The notes: generated by a model from the sequence alone, not told the origin. A stretch of 64,000 bases of DNA from Eulemur rufifrons (GCF_041146395.1 NC_091001.1:103376965-103440964); one strand, 5' to 3'; shown: positions 10,764 to 21,768, counted from the stretch's first letter. Made by a program: numbers and translations.

Positions 10764-10796
10764 ACTAGACATCTGGTATTTTATCTGGCAGCCCTG

Positions 10797-11015
10797 CCTA
10801 AACTCTCTCCCCTCTTATTTTATTTTAAAGGCTATGGCTAGCTTTAAAGATAGTGAGGACTTTTCCTAAATTCCAGACCTCCCCTAATTGATTTCCAAGG
10901 GCTGCTACCCTATGCTGCCCAGCGCCTGGTCCCAAGGTGGCTCCACCAGAGAAAGCCCCTCCTCTGGGATGACTTAGCACCTGCGCTTCCCTCAGTGGAA
11001 TCAGGGCAGAATGAT
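10797..11015. other. Unassigned sequence
   Basis: No repeat or gene recognised. Confidence 0.4.
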
Positions 11016-11165
11016 TCAGGGCAGTGGGTCTGAACTTGCACGGAGCTCAGCCACCTCCTGTCTGAATGATCCTGGGCAAGGGAGGACACCGCTTTGACTT
11101 TGAATTTCTTCATCTGTGCAGTGTGAAGTACAAACACTTACTCAGTGCTGCTGAGAGGGCTGAAT
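11016..11165 (+). mobile_element. MIR SINE fragment, sense
   Basis: Carries the MIR core order: the CAGTGGGTCTGAACTTG region, then GATCCTGGGCAAG (11069), then TTTCTTCATCTGTGCAGTGTG (11104) and the downstream GCTGAGAGGGCTGAATG segment. Heavily diverged, as expected for this ancient tRNA-derived SINE. Confidence 0.68.
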
Positions 11166-11204
11166 GCAATATTCCTACCCCTGGTTCAGCCTGGGCTGTC
11201 TGAG

Positions 11205-11320
11205 GTGCTCAAATCCTGCGAGCTGCTGCTCCTGTTGTCCTTCTTACTTGTCTGCCCATGGACGAGGCCTCATGCACAGTAAAAGCTGAATGCCTATTTG
11301 TTGACTGAATCAGTGAATGT
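11205..11320 (+). mobile_element. L2 3' end fragment, sense
   Basis: Has an L2-like terminus: GTAAAAGCTGAATGCCTATT then TTGTTGACTGAATCAGTGAA (11279-11318), preceded by the ATGGACGAGGCC segment. Weakly conserved. Confidence 0.5.
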
Positions 11321-12190
11321 ATGTCTTTGGGGGCTGCCTGGACCTCACCAAGAAAAGTGGGTGGGGCCCAGGATAGTACGTAGGTCCAACAGGCTCAGGA
11401 ATGCAGTTGGACTAGCGGGGTAGATGTGTGCTCAGGGGCTGGGACATGGATCAGGAGGAAGTAGGACAAGAAGAGAAGTGGCCAGATACCCACTGAGTCT
11501 ACCAAGGGGCTAGGAGGGTCTGGGTGGAAGAGCTGATATGGAAGAAGGCTCTGAACTAGGGGTAGCAACAGCCTAAGAGAGGCCATGGCAGTTGTGTCCA
11601 GAGCCCAGTAGGGTCTGCCCTATTCTCTTAAGTCAGCACAACTAGTACAGATAAAATGAGCCTGGCTACTTCAAAATGTTTAAAAAGCCATTCCTGGTAT
11701 CACAGGCTTCCTCAGGGTAAGTTGTCTCTGCCTATGTCAAGCATATACTTTGTTACTTAAACAGGACACTCACTAAACAGGAGTACAAGAGGCATCCTTG
11801 GTAGTTACGTTGCGATATCAGGCTTAGACTTGAACTCAGTGGGCTACCTGGGAAAGATGGTCACCCTGTCTCTGGCCAGGTTACTTCTTTTTGCAGAGGG
11901 AAGAGGCTTGACTGTCCTTTTTGAAGGGCTTGGAGGTTAATTCCTTAGACTCCCTCTAATGTAGCATGGTACAGGGACTTCCAGGAGAAAAAAAAAAAAC
12001 GCTATGGTGAGCTTCTCAGGGGCTTGGCTGGGGAAGAGCTGCAGTCTGGCTGGAGAAGGTAGGACTCCAATTAATGTTCACTCTCTCAATCATTTAGCAA
12101 GTGCTTATGGATTGCTTGTGTGCCTCACTCTGTGCAAGAAGTTATGAAAAGAAATTGTGCAGGAAATAAGAGACAGCAGCGTTTACTAGA
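11321..12190. other. Unassigned, largely unique sequence
   Basis: No gene or repeat confidently recognised. An A11 run lies near 11989-12000. Confidence 0.4.
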
Positions 12191-12360
12191 TTTTTTAGCT
12201 CTAATTTATGTTTATTTATCTGTAATCTGCATTAGACCATAGGCTCCCTGAGGATGAAATTTGTACCATTTATCTCTGCATCCTCAGTGCCTAGTACAAA
12301 ACCAGAAACACATCAGGGGCTCATTAACTACTTCTTAACTAGATAATTAAATTGAGGAAT
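12191..12360 (+). mobile_element. L2 3' end fragment, sense
   Basis: Shows the L2 3' landmarks AGACCATAGGCTCCCTGAGG (12235), TTATCTCTGCATCCTCAGTG (12271) and a decayed terminus CATCAGGGGCTCATTAACTA (12311). This fits an ancient sense-strand L2 tail. Confidence 0.65.
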
Positions 12361-12409
12361 ATAAAAATTATCAGGTTAAAAAATAAGAAAAAAATAAAGT
12401 CCTTTATGG

Positions 12410-12828
12410 ATAATTCATTTATTTAACTGATATTTTTGGAGTGCCTCTCTGTGCTCAACTCTGGATTAGGCACCGATGATTTTGCCCTCAGGGTTCTCAT
12501 TAGAATTGAAGTTGTTTGGAATTTTAGGAATAATTCAATTTCTAGTCTAGTAGCACCAGATAAATGTTAGGAGTAGGGAGAGATGAGTCTGAGCTGACCT
12601 GGAGTAGACTTTAGGTGCTCCTGCCTTGGCTTTGTGGATGATATGAGAGGTAAACATATCCCTGCAAGGACCATCCACACTGAAGTAAGCAGCGAAAAAT
12701 CACACAGCACGCGGGGCACAAGGGTGAGGGCGCAGGGCGCAGGTTGGTGAATAATGGTAAGTCGGGCCAAAGAAGTTGCCTGTGGCAAGATTTTCAATTC
12801 CAGAAAGATGAGTCTGGACTTGATGAGT
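12410..12828 (-). mobile_element. Probable decayed L2, antisense, split by the MLT1 LTR
   Basis: An antisense L2 3' end is suggested by ATTCATTTATTTAACTGATA near 12414 and GAGTGCCTCTCTGTGCTC. L2-like antisense sequence may resume beyond the LTR at 13300-13420 (GGAATGATGTGATTGCATCT). Divergence is high and the assignment is tentative. Confidence 0.4.
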
Positions 12829-13293
12829 ATTAGTTTGCTGGGACAGCCATAACAAAATCCCACAGATTGGATATCTTAACAGAAATTTGTTTTCTCACAG
12901 TTCTGAAGGCTGAAAGTCCAAGATCGAGATATCGGCATATGTGCTTCCTTCTGAGGTCTTTCTCCTTGGCTTGCAGGTGGTCACCTTCTACCTGTGTCCT
13001 CACGTGGTCTTTCCTCTCTGTGTTTGCATCGCTGGTGTTTCCCTGTGTGTCCCAATTTCCTCTTCCTCTAAGCACACCAGTTGACTGGATTAGGGCCCAG
13101 CCTAATGGCCTCATTTTAACTTGACCAAATACAGTTGCATTCTGAGGTCCTAGGGATTAGGGGCTCCACATAGGAAATTTTGGGGGACACAATTCAGTTT
13201 ATTTATTTTTTTTAATTTCAGCACATTATGGGGGTACAAAAGTTTAGGTTACATATATTGCCCTTGCCCACCACCCGAAATTCAGTTTATAAC
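12829..13293 (-). mobile_element. MLT1-type MaLR LTR, antisense, interrupted by a short L1
   Basis: A solitary mammalian apparent LTR retrotransposon repeat, read antisense. It opens with ATTAGTTTGCTGGGACAGCC and then has TTTTCTCACAGTTCTGAAGG (12889), GGATTAGGGCCCAGCCTAAT (13088) and the terminal GGGGGACACAATTCAGTTTA. This order is characteristic of MLT1 LTRs. No internal retroviral gene is present. The last few bases are separated from the body by the 76-bp L1 insertion at 13203-13278. The 94- and 85-codon ORFs inside it are by-products. Confidence 0.85.
13203..13278 (-). mobile_element. Ultra-short 5'-truncated LINE-1 3' end, antisense, with 12-bp TSD
   Basis: Its reverse complement matches the terminal 3' UTR of lemur-type L1, as at 62687-62750: the GGCAATATATGTAACCTAAA and TGTACCCCCATAATGTG type landmarks, with a short A-rich tail. 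The target-site duplication AATTCAGTTTAT occurs at 13191-13202 and 13279-13290 and belongs to the host MLT1 terminus. This is an L1 insertion truncated to roughly its last 70 bases. Confidence 0.85.
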
Positions 13294-13299
13294 AACCGT

Positions 13300-14470
13300 A
13301 AGGACGTGATAGGCCAGAAAGAGCTTTAGGGATTGTTGCACAGGGAGGTGACACTGTAAGAGTGGAATGATGTGATTGCATCTGCGCATGGCTTGGGTGG
13401 TGGAGGACTATGTTCAATTAATGACCTTAGAGTTATTGCGGATTTGATTGCTGAATGTGGATGTGAGCTGTCACTATGAAAAAAGAAAATTTGCCATCTT
13501 TGATTTATTGCTAATCATTGCAAGCTTTGACCATGTAATTTAGTCACAGTTCAAAATGCCTTTGAAAATCAATAACTTTGTCCTTTAGCTGGCCATAACT
13601 GATAATGAATATTCTCCCCACAGTCCAGCTAACACAAGTGGTTTCGGACTTCAGCAAGGAAATGATAGACAGGAACAAGAGGAAAATACAAATGTGAGAA
13701 TGTACAAGGCATAACTTGGTATCTCCCTGGGGGCACGGCATGCACCACTCCCATTCAGCTGTCTATCTTTGTCTAGCAATGACTGTTTAGCCACATTTTG
13801 TCGGCCACTTTCAAAAGTGTAATTAATTGGGCAATTCTGCAAGTGACTGACCTGTATTGGATTTATTGCATTTTAATTTTTTTTTTTGTCATGGAGACTG
13901 ACTTTCATTCTAATTGAATGAAAACCCATATTGCCAAGTGGTACAAATAAAACGATCATACATTTTGCTCATTAAAATAAATGCATTGTTTGTAAACTTG
14001 TTTAAGGTGCTGAAAATGTGGATATGAGTAATGTAACTCCTTTCAAAAAATTCCTAGTTTGGTTCAACTCTCAAATTCTGAAATTATTTATTAATGTTAT
14101 GCCCTTAGTACCTAGCTTCATCCTTGTCGTCTCAAAGATCTTTAATAATGACCCCAACATGCTTCACTCCACAGTTTTTTATATTTTAGAATCTATTATA
14201 TACATCAAAAAATAAAATGACATCATCTCCATTTGAATACAAATGATCAATCTTTTAAAATCTCAGAAATAATTTGAGGATGAAAATGTATTCACCATTG
14301 CTACCATTTATTTATCTGATCTAGGATGTTAGTGAATAGTTATTTTTGACAATTTAATGTTCCATTATTTATTTACAGCCTAGTTTTAAATGACTGAGGT
14401 CAACGTGTATCTCAGAATTTTTGTCCGTTGTCTTAGATGCTGTTCCTTATACCCATCCCAATGTTCCAAT
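13300..14470. other. Unassigned AT-rich sequence
   Basis: Apart from a possible antisense L2 remnant at 13300-13420, I recognise no gene or repeat. The short ORFs at 13544-13842 and 14018-14215 are unsupported. Confidence 0.4.
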
Positions 14471-14484
14471 TTATGAAAATTGTT

Positions 14485-14832
14485 GGCCGGGCGCGGTGGC
14501 TCACGCCTGTAATCCTAGCACTCTGGGAGGCCGAGGCGGGTGGATTGCTCAAGGTCAGGAGTTCGAGACCAGCCTGAGCGAGACCCCGTCTCTACTAAAA
14601 ATAGAAAGACATTATATGGACAACTAAAAATCTATATAGAAAAAATTAGCCGGGCATAGTGGCGCATGCGTGTAGTCCCAGCTACTCGGGAGGCTGAGAC
14701 AGTAGGATCGCTTAAGCCGAGGAGTCTGAGGTTGCTGTGAGCTAAGCTGACGCCACGGCACTCACTCTAGCCTGGGCAACAAAGTGAGACTCTGTCTCAA
14801 CAAAAAAAAAAAAAAAGAAAAAAAAAAAAAAA
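14485..14832 (+). mobile_element. Lemur-lineage Alu, full length, with 10-bp TSD
   Basis: A dimeric 7SL-derived SINE starting GGCCGGGCGCGGTGGCTCAC. It contains the Pol III A and B box region of the left arm (GTTCGAGACCAGCCTGAGCG near 14561), an A-rich middle linker near 14587-14645, and a right arm ending with the strepsirrhine diagnostic GACGCCACGGCACTCACTCT (14749-14768). The A-tail has G interruptions (14802-14832). The TSD GAAAATTGTT lies at 14475-14484 and 14833-14842. Confidence 0.96.
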
Positions 14833-14849
14833 GAAAATTGTTTTCCATT

Positions 14850-15788
14850 TATATGGCACTGTTTCCTAGGATTTTTGATGTACCCATTGCTAAGGCCATT
14901 GTGTTTTTGAGGGCAGAGAGGCAATTAGTGTGGTGGTTAAATAGAAGTTTGGAAATTTAGAAAGAAGACAGAATGCAGCTTGGTGCAGATGGGAATGTGT
15001 TTTTCTGGATAGTCTAATAGGAATCAAGTCTAAAGATATATCCAAAAGGAAGAAGACACAGAATATTCATTGATGGGCACTTATCCACTTGTCAGCTGTG
15101 CTCACTTGATTTGTTTAAACTGTAATCTTTTGTCTCTCTGATAGTCATTAGTGTCCCAAGTAAAGACTTAGAGGAGAACTTATATGCTCCTCACCAGGGA
15201 ATTGGGAATGACTAATGTTTTCACGTCCTGCACATGCTCAAGGCATGAAGTCTTTGGGTACAAAAAATTACCACTCACAGGAGAACTACAAAAGAACCTC
15301 ATAAATACCTGTGCTAATTATGTCCCTTTGATGTGGTCATAGTCCTTATCTAGACTGTAGTTATTATATGTAAATATTAACAATACTCCTGTGGCCTCCA
15401 CTGCAGACTGGCAGAATTGAAGAGAGAGCTACGGTATTCTGTGCGTTTCTGGTAAGAACCCCCTACCACTTCCTGCTCTCACCCTACCACTCACACCCTC
15501 ACACCCTCAGAATCAATCTCATTATTCATCATGGTAGGCTAACTGCTCTCACCACCCTCCAAATCTCAGATATTTAACTGGGTAGGTTCTGTTTTTCTCT
15601 TGCATATAGTTCAATACAGAGGGTTTCCTAAATAGTGATTCTGGGACCCAAAGTGCTGGCATTTTGTTGCCCCATCCTTCCGCATGGCCTTGGGACCTCT
15701 GTGGGGTCCTCTGTGCCTGTACCGGGGTGGAGAAAGAAAGAGAGCATGGAAGGTTATGGGAGGTTCTTATGGGTTTCTTGAGGGAGTG
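14850..15788. other. Unassigned, largely unique sequence
   Basis: No gene or repeat recognised. There is a short local duplication of CACCCTC-type units at 15480-15506. Confidence 0.4.
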
Positions 15789-15789
15789 G

Positions 15790-15935
15790 GTATCAGTTTC
15801 CTATTGTTGCTATAATAAGTAACCACAAACTTAGTGGCTCAAAACAAGATAAATTTATTATCTTACATTTTGGAAGTTGAAGTCTTTAAATCAAGATGCA
15901 GGCAGGAGAGAAGCTCCAAGCCATGCTATCTGAAT
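15790..15935 (-). mobile_element. MLT1-type LTR fragment, antisense
   Basis: Typical antisense MLT1 opening: ATCAGTTTCCTATTGTTGCT, AACCACAAACTTAGTGGCTC and a diverged form of the 'ttattatcttac' block. Only the 3' third of the LTR is recognisable; the sequence to 16020 is unassigned. Confidence 0.7.
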
Positions 15936-16026
15936 GCACATTAAATTTATGAATCCTAACCTCAAGTGGAGTCTGAGAGCTGTAACCTCGTAATTTTATT
16001 ACATTTCCCTTGGCCAGTGATTCTCA

Positions 16027-16385
16027 ACCTTTAGCGTCTTGGTTCTGTTTCATTGGTCTATATCTCTGTTCTTGTGCCAGTACCAGGCTGTTTTAGTTAC
16101 CATCATCTTGTTCTATAGCTTGAAGTCTGATAAATTGATGCCTCCCGATTTGTTCTTTTTGCTTAAGATTGCTTTTGCTATATGGGGTCTTCTCTGGTTC
16201 CATACGAAGCATAGAATTATTTTTTCTGTATCTGTGAAAAATGATGTTGGTATTTTAATAGGGATTGCATTGAATCTGCAGATCACTCTGGGTAGTGTAG
16301 ACATTTTAACAATGTTGATTCTGCTGACCCATGAGCATGGTATGGTTTTCCACCTGTTTAGGTCGTCTGCTATTTTTATTTTTTT
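16027..16385 (-). mobile_element. Internal LINE-1 ORF2 fragment, antisense, lacking a 3' end
   Basis: The antisense frame 16113-16304 encodes a well-preserved ORF2 segment just after the RT core, with motifs [16 protein letters not shown] and [13 protein letters not shown]. The flanking antisense landmark TCTTGTGCCAGTACCAGGCT (16069) and the terminal CCATGAGCATGGTATGGTTT (16329) are also L1. It has neither L1 3' UTR nor A-tail, so it is not a simple truncated insertion. A nearly identical segment at 60842-61136/62198-62243 ends at the same point (CTGCTA). Confidence 0.9.
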
Positions 16386-17039
16386 TTTCCTAGTCTGTTG
16401 CTCTTTTTTTATCTTTTAATTTCCAATCCATTAGTTTTAAAAAAATACAATAAGTATTTATTCTGGTCTACAACAAAGAGAAAAGAAAAAAAAAAGACAA
16501 ACACAAGCAAAAAATGAGCCTAAAATTTTCAATATTAGATTTAGCAGACATAAAAGCACTGTATCAAATTGCCATAATACTTTCCAAACACACACTCTCA
16601 ATTTATGTCCTGATTTCATCAGGAGACAAAAACCAATAGTTTGTGGGCCAGTGCTTCTCCCTAGGCCACTCCCTGAGTAGCACTGTTCTATACCCATGAA
16701 AACAGAGCAGCCAGAAGAGAGCTCTTTCCTGCCATTACCACGCATTTACCTGCCCACCTTCCCCATAAACCCATCATTGCTGCATGGAAACTGTCAGTAC
16801 TCTTGTAAAGGGGCAGGCCCTTTTGTCTACTCAGTGAATGTTTTCTAGCAATTCTTTCTTCTTTCTCCAAAATTCCATTTGCTTTCTCTACTACACCATT
16901 ACCATCAAGAAACAAAATAACCCTGTGGTACTTCCTACCTCTGCTACCCTCCACCCTTGCCCTGTTAAAAAAATAAAGCCTTCTGGACCTCATATTTCTT
17001 TCCAGATATTTCCTTTCATTCTGTATAAAAATTAACACT
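16386..17039. other. Unassigned sequence with pyrimidine-rich and A-rich runs
   Basis: T-rich tract 16376-16415 and A-rich tract 16481-16500. The overlapping ORFs at 16458-17071 show no domain. There may be a decayed MER5-type fragment around 16640-16700, not supportable. Confidence 0.35.
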
Positions 17040-17140
17040 ATTTTAAATTGACAAATTATAATCACATACATTTATGGGGTACAATATATTTTTATATATG
17101 TATATAATGTAGAATGATTAAATCCAGCTGTTTCTCTTAG
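17040..17140 (-). mobile_element. LINE-1 3' UTR fragment, antisense
   Basis: The antisense L1 3' UTR landmark ATACATTTATGGGGTACAAT (17066-17085) is followed by a TATATA-rich stretch and ATGATTAAATCCAGCTGTTT. It has the same module type as the larger copy at 50.3 kb. Confidence 0.65.
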
Positions 17141-18336
17141 AAGAGCTCATAGTCAAAAAATCTATGAGGTCATGAGACTTCCAGATCCTTCAATCCATAC
17201 AAAATGCAGGTCCAGAATGAACCTGAACTTGTGTTGCTGGCCCTCACCTGCTGTGGGTAGATGAGTGCTGATAGCTGAATCAATCTGTCCTTATAGATGG
17301 ATCTTTCAGCAGCTCCCCACCCAAATTCTCACCGCCCCCCACCCCGCCAGGTCCTCCAGGGTTTGGTTTGGTTATTGCGGCTGACCTCACCACATCACTA
17401 ATGGACACGCAAACTGAGATGGACCCAGTGCTAGGCTCAATGTCTTCTCACCTCTCACCTTCCAGGAGACCTAGTTAATTGCCATTTCTCACGAAGCTGT
17501 TTTTGCAATTTCTGCCTTAATCTGAGCCAATTTCAATTAATGTTTCAAGTGTGATTTCACAATGTCAAGCACTTAATGAAAATCAAGATCTATTGTGGTT
17601 ATTGTTTTTTCTCCTTTGTGTCATAATTCCATTAAAATAATCATTTGTGTGGCATGATTTGTCATTTGCATAGTCTTGTTCCTCATTGCCCCCCAAATTG
17701 TTATCTTCACGAATGCAGATTTCCCTGTTTCCCCTTTAAATATAACTCGGTTAAGGTGGTTGTTGTCTTTGTCATGTGAAAATTTACAGAACTGTCCTCT
17801 TCTGTCTTGTCTTTTTTCTTTGCTTCTTATCCAATTTTCCCCGTTTTCCCAGAACACTATTCTTTGGAAGTGTATTGATGTAATTATCTTTCCTCATGTA
17901 ATCTGTTTGACAAAGGAATCGTCTCTTTGCTTTGCTGCCTTCCCTCATCCACCAAAATGTATTTTCTTTGTCTTCCCAGGAGCCATCCTGCTATTTGTAT
18001 GTACCTTGACCTGATTCTGTGGCACAAAGATGTGTGATTTCCACATGCCATTTCCACAAACTTTGAGGTGGATGTGGCAGTGGAGGGAGGTTGTGCAAAG
18101 TAATTTGGAGGTTGGAAGTAACTATAATAATCTTGTTCTTTCCCTTTCTGGAGATTTGTCAGCAGACACACAAGAGGGGCTGGGGCACTGCTCTCCCTGA
18201 GAGAGAGTGAGGGAGCACAGAAGGCCAGTCGTGTCAGAGAAAATTTGGCCCTTTTGAATATATGCCTGAATCTGGAGTCACGGGGATACATCTGAATAAC
18301 GAGGATAACAACTGTTCACCAGCCTGCCTAGAATGG
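17141..18336. other. Unassigned, largely unique sequence
   Basis: No repeat recognised across about 1.2 kb. The overlapping ORFs 17676-18014 (+, 112 codons) and 17884-18291 (-, 135 codons) lack recognisable domains, start context or neighbours, and I treat them as chance ORFs. Confidence 0.4.
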
Positions 18337-18456
18337 TAGGGTGACCATCTCATCCTATTAATAGTTTGCCTGAGACATTCTCAATTTTAGCTCTGAAAAG
18401 TCCTGTATCTTGGAAAACCTCTCAATTCCAGACAAACAAGGAGAATTGGTTGCCCA
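18337..18456. mobile_element. Non-autonomous DNA transposon (MITE) with TAGGGTGACCA-type ends
   Basis: Left end TAGGGTGACCATCTCATCC (18337) and right end GAGAATTGGTTGCCCA (18441-18456) are imperfect inverted repeats. The interior carries AGTTTGCCTGAGACATTCTC and CTGAAAAGTCCTGTATCTTG. A second copy of the same family lies at 48777-48877. The subfamily is not named with confidence. Confidence 0.6.
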
Positions 18457-18786
18457 TATGGTGCACAAGCTTCCTGGTCCCTATTGGATATGGGTGGTCC
18501 ATGACCTCTCCAGGCAAGTAATATGTTTCTTCTTTGTCCAACTCAAGCAGCACAACTGTACTCAATTTGTGTATGTGAATATGTAGCAGGTAAGTGGGTG
18601 TGAGCAATGGGAGAGGGTCAGAGTTTGGGAAGTCAGGAGAGAAAAAAATCCTCACAAGAATATGAGGGATGCATAAACTCACAGGGATATGTGAACTTCG
18701 TTGTCCCCACTCTCATTACACCAGGGTCCTCTGATCATTACCTACCTTTGGATAGAATGTAAGGACTAATCATTGTCTATTTTGAG

Positions 18787-18788
<2 letters not shown>
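18457..18788. other. Unassigned sequence
   Basis: No repeat or gene recognised; the 86-codon minus ORF is unsupported. Confidence 0.4.

Positions 18789-18820
<32 letters not shown>
18789..18820. repeat. (AT)n microsatellite
   Basis: About 16 uninterrupted AT units followed by ACACATATG. Likely length-polymorphic. Confidence 0.97.
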
Positions 18821-18828
<8 letters not shown>

Positions 18829-18989
18829 GACTTGGTATTAAAAGTCCCAAGTCAGTTGTAGAAGTTCAGTAAAGAAAGATTTAGTAGTCCAAGAGGTGAT
18901 GTCAAGACATGCTTCATGGAGGCAGTTACTGATATGTGGGTATTGTTTGAATAGACATAGGGAAGTAGTAGAAGCAATAATCAGGTTTA

Positions 18990-19671
18990 GGTGAGTCCTG
19001 CTCATTCATTCACTAATTCAATAAATAGCTGTTGAGTACATATATATGGTATGATAGAAAATCTATTGAGTGCTTAGTGTACTATGATATAAAAACATGA
19101 TCTAGACATTGGAATAGGCCTTCTTCCCACCTGTAATGTTTCATTTAATTAATTTGTTCCACAAATATTTTTCGAATACCTGTTATGGGCTAGGCATTAG
19201 ATTAGGAGCTGAGTGTTCAATGGTGACCAAGCTAGAAATTATTTCTGCCCATATGGAACTTACAGTGTAGTGAGAAAAAGATGTTAAACAGATATAAACA
19301 CTTCAGTAAATAGATAATTCTATCTTATAGCACATGCTAAGAAGGAAAAGATATGAGAGTGAATCTCACAGTTTAGAGCATATGATTTCCATTGGGAATT
19401 AGGAAAAGGTCTCTGTGAGGACAGGACACTTGAGCTGAGACCTGAGTGATCAGGAAGAGATGGTCAGGAGTCAGCGAGAAGAATGACACCCAGGAGGTTG
19501 TGACAGTATGTGTGGTGGCCTGAGACAGAAATGAATGTGAGCGGTGGGTGATCTGGCCACAAGTTATTGAGTGAAAGGGAGAGAGGTGCGAGGTGAGCAG
19601 GGACCAGGTGGTGCTGGGTCCTGTACGTAGTTCATGATAAAGGATCCAAATTTTATTCAAAGTCTAATCTA
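18990..19671 (-). mobile_element. L2 3' portion, antisense
   Basis: Antisense L2 3' end CATTCACTAATTCAATAAATAGC near 19006, with a second antisense terminus at 19148-19192 (GTTCCACAAATATTTTTCGA, TACCTGTTATGGGCTAGGCA). It then follows the antisense L2 body: TGCCCATATGGAACTTACAG (19247), CACTTGAGCTGAGACCTGAG (19427) and GGATCCAAATTTTATTCAAA near 19642. Two termini indicate an overlap of two L2 tails. Confidence 0.78.
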
Positions 19672-20870
19672 ATTTTTTAAAATAAACATTTTATTTTAGA
19701 GAAGTTTTGGATTTAGAAAATAAATGAAGAAATAGTACAGAGTTTCCATATACCCCACATCCAGTTTCCCTATTATTTATATTTTATATTATTGTGGTAC
19801 ATTTGTCACAATGAGTGAATCAATATAGATATGTTATTATTAACTAAAGTCCATATGCCATCCGTGTACCTAATTATTCAATTCCATACACATGTATATG
19901 GTTTCAGAATTGCTAATCTATAGCTTCATGGAAACAATTTTATTAACTAGAGTACGGTGCTTATTCCTTTTGACTTTAGTCTTACAGACTCCACTCATCT
20001 CCAAAGTTACTTAGGTGAATACCTCCTTTCCTTGTCCCTTTAGAGACGTTGTTTCATACATTTGCAATACATTATTTTTATCATATTCTGCATTCCATAG
20101 AAATATTCTGACCTGCTAAATGATGTTAAAAACTTGTATACATTAAGATTTTTCTTTGTTCTATAAAGTTCTATGGGATTTCTCTTTGTTCTATGGATTT
20201 TAACAAATGCTTAATGTCTGGTATTCACCATTGTAGTATCATACAAAACAGTTTCATTCCTTAAAACATCTTCTGTGCTTTACCTATCCAATCCTGCCTC
20301 TGCCCCCGGACCCCTGGGTAACCTGGGTCACCACTAATCTACTTAACTATCGCTATAGTTTTGCCCTTTCCAGAATGTCATATGATTGGAATCATACAGC
20401 ATGTAGCTTTTTCAAATCGGATTCTTTCACTTAGCAATATGCACTTAAGATTTATCTATACCCTTTCCTGGCTTGAGAGCTCACTTATTTTTATCACTGA
20501 ATAATATCCCATCGTCTGGATGCACCACAGCCTGTTCATCCACTCATCTACTGAAGGACATCGTGGTAGTTCCAGTTTTTGGTGATTATGTGATTATGAA
20601 TAGAGCTGCTCTAAATATTTGTGTGCAGATTTTTATGTGGACATAGTTTTTAAATCAGTTGTGCAAATAGATAGGAGCATGGTTACTTGATAATATGGTA
20701 AGACTATGTTTAGTTGGATAAGAAACTGTGAAATCGTCCTCCAAAATGGCTGTTTCCTTTTGCATTCCCATCAGCAGTAAGTGAGAGTTATTGTTGCTTT
20801 GCCAGCAGTTGCTTTGTCAGTAATTTTGATCCTAGTCAGTCAAATAAGTGTGTCTTGAGACTTTTATTAA
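19672..20870 (-). mobile_element. Old LINE-1 (L1M-type) 3' UTR and ORF2 C-terminus, antisense
   Basis: Starts at the antisense 3' UTR (AATTTTTTAAAATAAACATT) and runs back into the ORF2 C-terminus. Landmarks are CCATATACCCCACATCCAGT (19747), TTAGTCTTACAGACTCCACT (19976), TTTCCAGAATGTCATATGAT (20368), CACTGAATAATATCCCATCG (20496) and AAAATGGCTGTTTCCTTTTG (20743). This is about 1.2 kb of one continuous, decayed element, truncated at its 5' side near 20870. Confidence 0.85.
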
Positions 20871-21768
20871 AGAAAAATATAGGTACAATTGTCAATTGCC
20901 CAATCAGCATTTTCTCAACATGATTTTCAGAATAAAGAGTTAGAAAGCTTTATGTCCATAAGTGCAGCATGGATATGGCCCAGATCCTGCGCCTTTTCCC
21001 AAACTTGAGGAAACCACTTCCAGGATTGTCCAGGCCCCTACATGAACTGGAAAAAGCCAGCTCTTTTCACCTCATTGACTCAGGCAAGATATTAAAACCT
21101 TAACACCTATTGGAGCCAGGAAGGTATATTCTTCAATGACGTGGGCCCCATAGAAGACAATAGTGGTGAGTACGGTGGCAAACAGGGAGGAGCATGTCTT
21201 GTCTAAATTTGGAACCACTGCTCTGTTCCAACTGCTTGCTGCCACAGGGAATCAGACAGAGTGTGACCAAATATTATTTTTCCAGAGACCCTGGGAATCT
21301 AAATTTTATGTGAAATCTTCTGATTTTTAAATAGCGGCATCTAATTAAAGTCCTCTTCAGAACAAGCAGAGCAGAGAGGCCTAAGCCTATATGCTGCCAA
21401 CACCGATTTAGACCTTTGTCTAATAAAGACTAGTTTACTCATGAAGGCATTTTTAAAGGTTTTTGATTTGGTAAGTTTCATGGTCTGAGATGCAAAGGAG
21501 GTCAGTTAGAAAAACATTTTCGTGATACAGGCAAAAGATTATGCCATTTGGACTAGAGTGTTGCAGTACAGATGGATGGAACTGGAGAATTTGTGGGAAA
21601 TTTGAGAAGTAGATTTGGCTTCTACTAATAGGTTGGATAACAGTGTCTGGAGTAAAGGAGGATTTCGTGTTTCTACCATGAACTAGGGAGATAGATACAG
21701 TGTTTGCCAAGACAGAATAAACTGGAAGAGGAGCAGGAGATGTATTGAGGTGGAAGGAAGAACAATGT
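20871..21768. other. Unassigned, largely unique sequence
   Basis: No gene or repeat recognised. Minus-strand ORFs at 21453-21861 are unsupported. Confidence 0.4.

Larger units (their letters stand above)
10610..10795. mobile_element. Palindromic non-autonomous DNA transposon (MITE-like)
   Basis: The two ends are related as inverted repeats: left AGGATTGACAGATTTA (10610-10625), right TTATCTGGCAGCCCT (10781-10795), whose complement starts AGGGCTGCCAGATAA. The interior is rich in TTATCTGAAA-type motifs, as expected of a family of palindromic mammalian MITEs with this terminus. I do not assign a Repbase name. It was later split by the tRNA-derived insertion at 10711-10746, so the original element was about 130 bp. 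Confidence 0.55.

Noticed and set aside
14421..14627. ORF with a C-N-P-S-T-L-G-G-R motif, also at 52055-52261
   Set aside because: This is the familiar translation of the Alu left arm, not a gene.
17884..18291. 135-codon minus-strand ORF overlapping a 112-codon plus ORF
   Set aside because: No recognisable domain, start context or splice signals, and overlapping open frames on both strands indicate chance.
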